Shown one piece after another: positions 8,541 to 18,049 of a stretch of 37,919 nucleotides of DNA. The stretch is from Obelidium mucronatum (Eukaryota > Chytridiomycota > Chytridiomycetes > Chytridiales > Chytriomycetaceae). The notes beneath the pieces are model-generated. The model was not told where the DNA came from. It did not search any database and saw nothing but the letters and a program-made list of their open reading frames with translations. A program made the position numbers and the translations under genes. The DNA lies in NCBI GenBank assembly GCA_025765595.1, contig JAIVFH010000258.1, forward strand, positions 1-37,919. The letters are read 5' to 3'. Every line of letters begins with the position of its first letter. Within the stretch, counting starts at the first letter, position 1.

Positions 8541-10810
8541 AGAAATCCTGGAGAAATCACTTACAAAGCATTGTCCACATTTCCAAGAAGCGATTCCCGC
8601 CTAGCCGCGATTCTCTAAAAAGAGACCGCGTTTCCAGCAGACACCACGAGGAGGTGGGGAATCAAAACGTCTGCCAAGCCAGGGTTGTTGTTTGCAAAGA
8701 GCCAAAACCCCTCAAAAAGCGCTTTCCGTTTCGCTGTTCCAAGTCGCCTTCTCCTTTTTGCAACCAAGCAACCCTATTTCGGCTACTACTAATCCTGTCT
8801 TCCTTCAGTTGAAGCCGAAAACACGGTATCCAGGTTTTCCGAGTGGCCCGTAGGCTCAACGACTTCTGCACAATCGTTCTGGCCTCCACTAGTCAGCTTC
8901 CTTATTGAGGAAGTGACATCTGTAGAGACCAAAAGCGCGTTCTATATAGGGTAGTAGCTCTCCCGAAACTCTACTGTTCAGCAACCATTACGGAAGTGAC
9001 CACCATAGAGTCCGAGGAGCGTACATCCTGATTGTGCTTCCGTCGTGAGCCAAGAGGAGCCAAAGGCATAAAATGGACCCGCATTCGCAGCAGCTACGTC
9101 AAGCGTGACAGTTTTTCGCATCAAAGGTCGGGTTGCTTGTTCCCACTACTCAGGGTCCGGTTTCTCGTTGCAACTACTTTGGTACCGAAACTGGGACTCC
9201 GACGCGTCAAATGCCAAAGACTCTCGAGATGCAGATAGAAGTTGACATGAGGGAGAGCGAGAGTGGGGAAGAGTAAAAGATGAGTGAAATAAAGGAAGAT
9301 GGTCAGTAAAGATGATGTGGGCACAAACTGGCAAATTTACCTCTTCATTCGGGTTTCCAGAGCGTTTCATCGCAGATCACAGCGCCAGTCACCTGTCCCG
9401 TTTCGCTACTCCAGTACTCCCCTCCTACACATCCGGTACTCCACGAAATCATCCCGCAGTCGACATCGGCACTGCCTTCTTGCCGAGCGTTCTCCAAGCT
9501 TCGCGTTCATGAATCGCGCTGCCATAGAGTAAGAAAAGCTCACGTGACAACGGTGGAAAACAATCAGATTTCGGCGAGGGTTGAACCCTCGCTTACACAC
9601 TTCATGAGTCGTGTCACGATATTACAAATTCAGACATTCGTGGTCAGCTGGGAGACAATTCGCGTTCCGAGAAAACTCTCGACAAAAAGAGCAAGTGCGT
9701 TCTGTCAACTGTGTTCTGATTTCGTGTTTCGCAGCTCCGCGTGGGTGGGTTTCCGTTTTGCTACTTTGGTCTTGGTTTCCGATGCCGCTACTTCAGTTGC
9801 AATCCGGATCCCATTGGAGCCTGAATAGTGGGTAAAGAAAGGAATGTATGTTAGTATTCAAATAATAATAAAAATCGATTTCAAGTTAAAAGAGAGCACT
9901 AGATGTACCCATTAGCGTCTCCGCCAGATTTGGAATGCCGTTCGTGCATGGCTCGTTATTCCTGTGTGTATAATATATCTTGAAGCTCTCGGAACTCTTT
10001 ACAGTGTGTTGAAAGTAGAGGAAATAAGCATTTTGTGGAATTATCCGAACAGGCAAAGCATTTACAAAGTAATACGCGACATTAAAATCTCCATTTGAGA
10101 CTTGATCTTGAAGTTCTTGGTGGCGGATTCAGGTAGGAACTGTTGAATGATTTATGGGTGTTATTGAAATGTCGGAATTGTCAGAGTTGAACAAGTAGCT
10201 CACATCAGGCGAACGCGTCATTTAGCACTTTATATAATAGATTTGACGGCGTTGCATAAGAATAAGGAGACTGAAAGCAGGAAGTGCGTAGATGGCGTGG
10301 CGAGGCGAGCAGTCTATTAGTCACAAAAATCTTTGTTAGTGTTTGACAGGTGTCTCAAAAGGGATCAACCACTAACCAGCGAGAGACTTGGCTGAAAGTG
10401 TAATAAACTAGAGGTGATGGCTGTAGACTCGATGGATCGCGTCTGAGTCTGGGATATTTGCGGAGGAGGAGGAAGTTTCTTTGTTTTGAGCATCTTTTTT
10501 ATTTCAACTGAACACATATTATATTCCACCAAATATATTATTTTCAAACACCGCCCATGCTATTTTTTCGCGCCGAATGCCCTCCATCCACTATTTCGCT
10601 AGGCCGCTCGTTGCCCCAACCCTTCTTAATCCCAAACGTTATTAGAAAATCCACATCAAGATTCGATGAAAAGTTTTGACTCCTACTCGTTTGCGTGCTC
10701 CTCAAATCAGATTCCATTGCCCCAGCAACGCTTTTACCTCGCGCCGAATTGCCCACAATAATGTGCAACACACTAACAATGGGCAGGTTCGTTAAGCAGT
10801 ATCCTCGACG
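8541..10810 (+). repeat. Dispersed repeat copy R1
   Basis: About 2.2 kb, nearly identical by eye over most of its length to R2 (18050-20620) and, inverted, to R3 (30705-33275). It begins at AGAAATCCTGGAGAAATCAC. No transposase, reverse transcriptase or long frame is seen, and no terminal inverted repeats. Internally it carries a 19-bp palindrome (9574-9592). Read on the minus strand it has a TATATAAAG box (about 10228-10237) and an ATG at 10094. Its right end is rearranged relative to R2: the decayed SulP tail is inserted between two blocks that are adjacent in R2. Class of element unknown. Confidence 0.8.
10590..10771 (-). pseudogene. Decayed fragment of SulP permease C-terminus
   Basis: The minus-strand frame contains GAMESDLRSTQTSRSQNFSS, matching GAMESDLRATRTSAGSQYFS at the end of the intact permease (20299-23815). 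Upstream coding sequence is absent, and the residues after SSNLD diverge and run past the normal stop. It is therefore a nonfunctional tail carried at the right end of R1. Confidence 0.75.
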
Positions 10811-11057
10811 ATAAAAAAAAGCAGAAAACTCAAACGACTAAAATGCGGCTTTCGTTTTTCTCAGCTCCTACAAAACGCGCTGCCATGCATGCAACTCCCA
10901 ACAATCAAAATTCATCTTCATTCCAGAAATCATTTCTACAACAAGATAGTCTAATGTGCAATTCCCAGCACTCGAGAAAGAGAAGATGAAGTTTTGTTTC
11001 CATATTTAATTTATGGATTGTTTAACAGCAAGACATAAAAAAATAATAAATAATAAA

Positions 11058-12481
11058 ATGAGTAAGAATTATGAAGCATTGCTGGATATGGACGAAGGGG
11101 TGAGCTGCGGCGTCTTTCGCTGTTTAAAGGAAACCTTTCGACTTCTGACAACGGATGTTCGCAACTAGTTGGACACCGCCCAATCGCAGCTGGAGTTCCA
11201 AAGTAATAGCCCACTTCACACTTATCGAACACGAAACTCAAAAACATTTCATATCGCAGACTTTGTGCTTAATTCTGCGGAGCAAAATCTGGTTCAGGGT
11301 AATGTCGGCAGTGCCTCTGGATCCAACATGCGTTCAAGTGCCGGAGTCACAAGCAACATCACCCAGACAAAGGGTACAATAATAACAACCAACAACTTCT
11401 CGTACCGTTTAATTTGACGAAAATATGCATGGCGCTGTAGTTACTGCATCTGAGTTCATCCAGCCACAACAGCCGATGACAAACAACACTTCAACTTCAG
11501 CCTTTTGGACACTCCAATTCTACGCTCAGTTCTTCGACGTGGATAGTAGCGATGTCGCTCAGAGAATTATAGCTGCTTTGATCCCCCGCCCAGGCTTCAT
11601 GGACAAGATTTCGTCAAATCCTGATCTGTATGGTAAACACAAACAGCAAAGTCCATGATAAAATAGCGCACTTATCTGAATGTGAAATGTTTTAAGGCCC
11701 ATTCTGGATTCCAACAACCGTAATATTCTCGTTATTTGTCACATCATTCATTGCTGGGTCTATCAATGCGTATTTTTCAAACACAAGTGCTGATTACGTG
11801 TATGATATGGCGCTCTTGTCTTTCGCCAGTACTGCTGTCTATACCTACGTGGCAGGAACTAGTGCTGCCATCTGGGCCGTTGGCAAATACTTTTCTTGTC
11901 CTGTCAAGATTTTGGAAGTGTTTGGACTCATTGGTTATGGAATGTCAATCTGGGTGCCTGTTTCGGTATTTTCTTCGCATTGTTCTTTATTTTCATTCGG
12001 TTGTTGACAGGGTTTGTTTTCCAGTTGCTTTGCATTCTCCCTTCAGATCTTCTTCGTACTATCCTTGTCATTGCTGCTTTCTCTGTCACCTGTGAGTTCT
12101 TGACTATTGGCGTCGGTCAGCGGTCTTATCTGGCTTCCAGCCTTTTTCTTTATTCAGAACATTGTGCCTTTTTACGCAAATGCCACTAACCCAGCTGGTA
12201 AAACTGTTGCCATGAGCATCATTGTTGTTTCAAATGCCGCACTCGCATTAGCTTTTCGATTTGGTTTTTTCGCATTTGTTCACGCTGTCAACGCCAATGG
12301 TGGCAAGGCAGGAGCCCCCAGTGAATCCGCTCGAAGCATCGGGAATGCAACAACCAGTGGTGTTGTTGATGAGTCATTAGTTGGCCATACGGCTGTTATT
12401 GCTGCTGCTGGTGCCGCTGTGGCTGCTTTTGCAACTGATGTTGTTGATCAACTTGTTGACACTATTGTTGAATCCATTTAA
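11058..12481 (+). CDS. Yip1-domain Golgi membrane protein, YIPF1/YIPF2 type
   Basis: There are six exons, 11058-11099, 11169-11373, 11441-11632, 11697-11965, 12025-12091 and 12141-12481, giving 371 residues. The hydrophilic N-terminus (about 1-95) leads into FWTLQFYAQFFDVD and NPDLYGPFWIPTT, which are hallmarks of YIPF1/2. Five hydrophobic segments follow (starting TVIFSLFVTSFIAGSI). Members cycle in the early Golgi and bind Rab GTPases. The NPDLYG|PFW junction restores the family signature across a 64-nt intron. The last intron (12092-12140, 49 nt) is the least certain: it gives a slightly short fourth membrane segment, and a different acceptor is possible. The C-terminal tail is Ala/Val-rich and hydrophobic. 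The stop is 33 bp from the convergent stop of the next gene. Confidence 0.85.
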
Positions 12482-12510
12482 GTTTACGGTACATTATTAC
12501 AAATGAAGCC

Positions 12511-12519
12511 TTTATTACA
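12511..12519 (-). terminator. Candidate poly(A) signal of the GRAM-VASt gene
   Basis: TGTAATAAA on the minus strand includes the stop codon itself (GTG TAA TAA A). The same nonamer occurs at 14569-14577 and 23815-23823. AATAAA is the standard eukaryotic signal; the TGT prefix is an observation here. Confidence 0.45.
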
Positions 12520-14545
12520 CTTGACTCATCAATTCTTCTTCGTATCTGTGCACGATATCTATCATTCGGATCATTCCTTTTGCTGTTTGCAAGACAAGAA
12601 ACGCGTTGATGACTACTAGTGTCACAATAACAACGATTCCGATAGAAAGCAAAACGCTCTTGTCTGAATCGGTACCCACCAAGCCAGGAATCTCCTTCCG
12701 GTTTTCGGATTGTTTTTCTGGCCTTTCTATGGCATTAAAAGTGGGTTGGAAACTTCTCAATCTCCGATGCTGCATACTTGCTCGAACAGTTGAAACAGAC
12801 ATTACAGACATTGAAGACGCAGTAGATAAGTTCTTTTTATGGTTTCCAGGGCGTTGCAAGGACGCTGTAGCTGCCAAAGACGGCCAAATTGTTTCTTCTC
12901 TGTGAGTATCTTCATCGGTTTCCTGTTGGTCTGATGATGAAGCAAAAGTAGCATAAATCTGGGAACTGAGATTGAGAAAGCTAATTTTGAGGCATTCCAT
13001 CGTGTTTGTTGCAATTTTAGGGTTGTCAATAGACTGTGTTTCAAACTCCATAAGAGCTGACACGGTAAGCTGGGACATTTCTGGACCACTCTGAACCAAA
13101 CATGTAACAACAGTGCATGTGTACTCGTCCCCAAAGAAGTCCTGAACTCTTTTGCTCGTTTTTAGACAGAGGAACCTGTCAATTCCAACTTGTTAGTGAT
13201 GGGAGGAGAACATTCGTTTGTGTTACCGATTGGGGACAATTTCAAGTATTTCTTGGCAAATATTTACGCGACATCGGCTACTTTTCGCGTCTTTTTTTGC
13301 TATGTATTCCACAATTCGAGAAGATCCTGCAGACATCTCCCAAACAGACGGTATAGGCGTTTGAGCAAAAGATTCTAGAGTTTCAAGGGATTTGACTGAG
13401 TTTGGTTGTGTCCATCTGCTTAAGAGAAATTCTATTTTTTTTGTTGGTTTGTTGTGTTTTTTTTTGTTATATGTACACTCACCACAACCACGGGAATAAT
13501 CAGTCAACAAAAATATTAGATTCCCGACACAGTTTCGCAGAGTAGATTGTCGCCGTATAGCCTTTTTTTGGAAGTTGCACAGAAAATCACCGACAAAGGC
13601 AACGGACAACGTAAAGTTCCCACAAAAAATCTTCGTCCCCGATAAATCATGCGAATTGAAACATGTGTTGGATTCCATGGAAATAACTGACGGGTGTGCA
13701 GATTCCATGTAAAGAGTGTCAGACGAAATTGCTGGACTAAACAGTTCTGTTTTGGATTGTGTTGGTAGGACATTGAATGATTGAAGACTTGTGAGAGATG
13801 ATTTTCTGACAAGATCGGGTTGAATAGCGTCTGTTTCCGACGGCAACCACCCTGCCCGATGGTTGAAAGACCTTTCGGGCAGTTGTATCTGCTGTTGCAA
13901 GAGAGAGATATGTGAATAATACTGAAACTTTCTTGAAGAGAAGGTTTCCTTCATGCTTACATTCAATTCCCATAATTGCATCAGAATTGAATATGTCGAG
14001 TCTCTGTCAAAAAAGCTGGCAAAAAAGTAAGACCCAGAAGCTGCCTCGATTTGGATAGCATTCGGAACTATTACTATAGTACTCTTTTTTTGAATGCTCG
14101 TGATTGTCCGTATTTCAATGGTGATGGATGACGTGAATACAGACGAAAAACACACGTGACGCGATGAGACCCACAGTCTACCAGCCAAAGGAACTTCGCG
14201 CCGAAAATCAGCGCATGAATAGACTAAAGATGTATTTTTTGTTTTAGTATAATACACGATGAAGATCAGAAACCAACCTTCAATCAACCGTTCGGATATA
14301 TGAATGTCTGGATAAATCTTATGAAACTCTTTGTTATCTCTCATTGGTGCGCGAGGGGGCACGGAAACGTTGATGTGATCGGGAAAGTCTATGTATTGGC
14401 CGCTGACACTGGCAGACTTGCGTTGTTTGACATTGGAGGATGGGGAACAAGGCGACAAACGGTTTGAAATCGGAAAGAATAAATTTCGTTCTTCTTCGCG
14501 AGTAGCGTCAGCGGCTCTTGGATCAGATGGTGGCGACGCGCTCAT
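12515..14545 (-). CDS. GRAM-VASt lipid (sterol) transfer protein, LAM/GRAMD1 family
   Basis: The model has five exons: 14278-14545, 13961-14223, 13483-13891, 13227-13431 and 12515-13175, giving 601 residues. The GRAM domain begins about residue 73 (FHKIYPDIHISERLIE, then YSCADFRREVPLAGRLWVSS) and ends in the typical KKSTIVIVPNAIQI. A VASt/StART-like domain follows (LTDYSRGCEFLL, CRVNICQEIL, RFLCLKTSKRVQDFFGDEYT, LTVSALMEF). A Ser-rich linker and one membrane helix near the C-terminus (LLSIGIVVIVTLVVINAFLV) complete the architecture. Such proteins are ER-anchored and move sterol at membrane contact sites. Removing the 13432-13482 intron, with acceptor AATAG, keeps frame and joins the VASt halves. 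The 13892-13960 intron is optional because it is in frame and stop-free. Confidence 0.8.
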
Positions 14546-14568
14546 AACTCCTTTTTTTCAATGCTGAA

Positions 14569-14577
14569 TTTATTACA
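14569..14577 (-). terminator. Candidate poly(A) signal of the secreted-protein gene
   Basis: TGTAATAAA lies 6 nt after the minus-strand stop of the gene at 14584-15543 and 23 nt before the GRAM-VASt start codon (14545). Any cleavage site downstream must fall at or inside the next gene. Confidence 0.45.
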
Positions 14578-14583
14578 AAAATA

Positions 14584-15543
14584 TTAGAGAAAGTACATGG
14601 CAGCCATGAAAAACACGGCTTCAAACAATATTTCAGTGCTCAATCCGCGTGCAGAATTGGTGTTGTCTCTCTTAGCCAGATTCCCAATCAAACTGTTCAA
14701 CAACTTTCCCCCATCGACGACCGCATTTACTATCTTTGCGCCTGCACACAAATCATTGACTACAGTTGCAATGTCTGCTTGTCCACAGTTTGAAACACAA
14801 GAAGTGATGGCAGATGAAGTCTGAGCAAACTGCGCGTCAAAATTGATTGTCCTTGAACAGAGCCCACTCAAAATGTTATTGACGTCGGGACTCCCCAAAA
14901 TATCCAGTGCGTTCAGGACACACTGCATTGGACAGCTGTTTTTTGCAGGCAAAGGCTCCAATGTACCCGTTCTGGCACCATTCACGGCCCCATCGACCAC
15001 AGATGGTAGCACGGCTGAAAGAATCCCAGTGACGCCATTTTCAATGGCAGCACCTTTAACACCACTCAGTGCTGAATTCAATACATCGCCAACTATTCCT
15101 CCAACTACATCTCTTTTGACCCTTTCGTTGGCGTCCCTCCCAACAAAACCCAATTGGCCAGCACCCACACCATCCACATGCTGCGTATCTCTCCAGATGG
15201 AATCGGTCAGAGCCCGTCGACAATCGGATATTTCAAACTGCTTGATAGTAGATTCTGATAGTTGCGATGGACAATAATCCTTGAAGCTACCCAAAAAAAA
15301 AACAAATTGAGAAATGGAAATGATTGGAAAAGAGAGGATGTACCATTGAATCAGCTGAACGATTGATATGCATTGGCAGGCACTTAAAGCGCCTTGGCGC
15401 ATGTGCGGATTGCTGTAGCATGTGGCTGTGGCGTGTCGTTCAACCTCTTGACAAGCTTTAAAATTTTCGGCTTGGCAGACGTTGGAGGTAACAACGTGGG
15501 ATACAAGAACCAGCAAAAGAACGGCGGACGAATATGAATTCAT
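14584..15543 (-). CDS. Secreted Cys-containing protein with two Kex2-type sites, unknown
   Basis: There are two exons, 15344-15543 and 14584-15286, giving 300 residues. The ATG at 15543 was chosen because it starts a clear signal peptide (MNSYSSAVLLLVLVSHVVTS). The upstream in-frame extension would bury that signal. Splicing 15287-15343 converts a Trp codon into Cys (IQCFKDYCP), adding to a regular Cys pattern in the first 100 residues. Dibasic KR-D sites occur at about residue 137 (ERVKRDVV) and near the C-terminus (NLAKRDNT). They bracket a Gly/Val/Ala-rich segment with four or more Cys (CPMQCVLNALDILG, LCSRTINF, CVSNCGQ, LCAGAKI). The end is hydrophobic (TEILFEAVFFMAAMYFL) and could be a GPI-anchor signal or membrane tail. 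No known family recognised; extracellular or cell-wall location inferred. Confidence 0.7.
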   Translation of the reverse strand: MNSYSSAVLLLVLVSHVVTSNVCQAENFKACQEVERHATATCYSNPHMRQGALSACQCISIVQLIQWYILSFPIISISQFVFFLGSFKDYCPSQLSESTIKQFEISDCRRALTDSIWRDTQHVDGVGAGQLGFVGRDANERVKRDVVGGIVGDVLNSALSGVKGAAIENGVTGILSAVLPSVVDGAVNGARTGTLEPLPAKNSCPMQCVLNALDILGSPDVNNILSGLCSRTINFDAQFAQTSSAITSCVSNCGQADIATVVNDLCAGAKIVNAVVDGGKLLNSLIGNLAKRDNTNSARGLSTEILFEAVFFMAAMYFL

Positions 15544-15692
15544 TCTTTCGACTCTTTTTGTGAGTTTATGGATTTCAAATTTTGAATGCGTCCCGCCCAA
15601 AAACCCATTTGAACCCTCCTTAAAAACTCGAATTCACAAAAAATAAACAAAAAATAATTATGCGGCCAAGAAATAAAACAAATATTATGAGT

Positions 15693-17622
15693 TCATATAA
15701 TAAGATACAAAGAGATTCTTAAGCAGTTGCTGAAACTCCTGTGATTCCCACTAGTTGGCCACCAGGACTGATTCCGCTCGATAACCACCGCTGATCCTTC
15801 AGTTTCCGGCGATGAAATGGTTGAAAAGTGAAGAGTTGAAGAATACTCTCGCTCCACAAAGGCAGAAACGCCAAATTCCACTGGCTCCAGCACAACTTCT
15901 CGCTCGTACGTAAACAGCGGTGGCAGTGATGGAAAGAGCCATGAAAGCCACCTGGAAGAGGACGGATGCTCGGTTGGAATCGAAGCCACAATTGGTGAGA
16001 TGATTGACGCTGGGGAAGGCTCCACTTCTGTTGGGGCAAATAGATCATGAAGAGAGGTTGCAAAAGTGGCTGATGATAGACTAATCCGGGAATTTCGATT
16101 ACGGAGGCTTGAAGATGAACTATGGTTGGCATCGATTTGGAGATGAGACGTTCTTCTCCTCAAAGATGAAAGACTGGTGCGATGAAGTCCTCGGCCATGA
16201 TTATTCCCGGCGATATTAACTTTCTGATGAACGTTTCCTTGATGTACAACCAAACGATGCCTTCCCCCATTCCTTCGAAACTCACGTTCCAGTTCTTCTT
16301 TGATGGCAGTAGCTCGACTTTCATACACACTGCCCCCACAAACTCCACGAAGCGCCGCCAAAGAGCTACGAATACAGTCCTGAAGCCGGTTGTTTTCCTT
16401 TTCAATAGAAGCAAGAATATGCTCCTTTAATAGGGCGTTGTGGCGATCTGGAAATTGTAACCGGATGGCATGGCCAGCTCCTTCAAAAATGATGAGGCGA
16501 CCGCCCAAGTGTTTTGCCAAGTATATGGAGGATTCTGGTTGAATGATGACGTCATCCAATGTTCCACTTATAACCAACACCGGCATTTGCGAGTGTTTTA
16601 TGTGACCTAAACGCTTTGGTGACATGGAGTGCGTAATCACAGCAGACTGCTGAGAGCTGCGGCCAGTCTTACTTTGCAATCCAGTTACTTGGAATCTCTC
16701 CTTCATGAACTGACACAAAAACAATCAAGTAAGAATAAATAGACTAAATATAAAAGAATTCTAACCTCAATCATATGCTCTCGGTTGCTTGAGTAACCTG
16801 TCATTGCGGGAGCAGGCAAGTCGAGCCAGCTCTATTCATGACTGATGGTCAGAAGAATGCGATTGCAATAAACAAAAGAACACTGTGCCTCGGGAAACAG
16901 AAGCTTGCTCACAACGTGTGAAGCAAACTCATCCACAGTCTTCAACGGGGGTCCAGCTACAACTAAGTTTGCGTATCCTTTTGCCTGCTCAAAAAATCGT
17001 GTGAGACCGTGATATAATACAAGCACGTCTCCCAAACACAAACCGGAAGACCGTTAAAATAGGCGAAAGTGGATTCTAAGGTCAAGCTTATTACCCGATA
17101 GAGACACAAATGAGCTAATAATTGAGTGGTCAACAGCGAAAGTAAACATAAAGGACAACAAACCAAGTTCTTGAGCAATCATTCCTCCCAGCGACAGTCC
17201 AACGACATGAAATCGATGCCAGTGCAAATAGTCCATCAAATCTTTCACATCCATGGCCATTTCATGTGTCCTAAAAGTTCGATCAAGATTTGTAAGTGAG
17301 TTTTATATGATTGTGTGGGAATAACGACGTTGATGGAATACCTATAGCGACCCTTAGGACAACTTGACAATCCCCCACCACGATTATCAAAGATACAGAC
17401 AGAGTACACCGTGGGCTCCTGCATAAAGAAGTCCACTTGCAGGTCCCATTGATGGCAAATGTTGCCAAAGCCTGAGTTGATATTGTCATTATGCTTAAAC
17501 GTACGACTGCCATGTCAATCACCTCCAATCAGCACAACTTTGGTCGAGCCAGTTCCATGGACCTCATAGTACATGTTGAGAGGCTCGAGGCCGTGTTTTT
17601 CAGCCACTTGGACATATGGCAT
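15693..17622 (-). CDS. Alpha/beta hydrolase with long disordered C-terminal extension
   Basis: There are seven exons, 17523-17622, 17342-17471, 17164-17270, 17044-17114, 16884-16984, 16766-16829 and 15693-16709. They sum to 1590 nt, giving 529 residues. The fold is clear: strand VVLIG then GGFGN, then FDNRGGGLSS. The nucleophile elbow is GLSLGGMIAQEL (Ser at about 103), the acid is in VISGTLDDVI and the catalytic His in FEGAGHAIRLQFPD. After the hydrolase domain (about 290 residues) comes a 230-residue Ser/Arg/His-rich extension with a hydrophobic aromatic patch (RWLSWLFPSLPPLF). Substrate unknown; hydrolases of this type include lipases and esterases. The 16830-16883 intron uses the acceptor GAATAGAG to restore LFPEAHWLD. 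The extension might contain unseen introns. Confidence 0.85.
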
Positions 17623-18049
17623 CTGTCCGCGCCACACAAGGCTTGAATATAACTGACAAAAGGACGCAAGAGACGTAAAGGATGTTCAAGGATTTCGAAA
17701 GACAGTTTCGAGAACAGACGTCGATGTTTCGAGATTCCCTTTCGGTTTCAATCCAACTTTACCAAAAATAACTTACAAATCGTATTCCACAAAAACCACT
17801 TTCTCAAGGCAAGAATTTAACCACAGTCCCATTTTATTCCAATACACCCAGGAGACGATACGCGTGAGTATAAATGTGCCCTCGCTGCATCTCGAAAACC
17901 AAGCATTGAAACAAGTGATGCAGGCTTTATTGAATAAATCCAAATGAACAAAATTGTTCCTCAAATATGCAACCAAAGAGGCGCTCAATGAGTGAGAAAC
18001 ACGCACTGCAGCTCCTAACCTTAAGATCGAGCAAATATGATCAGATGCG
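17623..18049. other. Intergenic region; nothing recognised
   Basis: This is the upstream flank of the minus-strand hydrolase gene. It may hold its promoter and 5' leader. Only short frames are present on either strand, and the right edge is the boundary of repeat R2. Confidence 0.4.

Noticed and set aside
9574..9592. A tRNA gene suggested by GGTTCAACCC
   Set aside because: The T-loop would be the wrong size and no acceptor, D or anticodon stem can be paired around it.
8541..10550. Many 60-95 codon frames on both strands inside R1, R2 and R3
   Set aside because: They overlap one another on both strands, carry frameshifts or stops between copies (for example the MEILMS frame is broken in R1 and shifted in R3), and match no known family. 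I annotate the DNA as repeat rather than genes.
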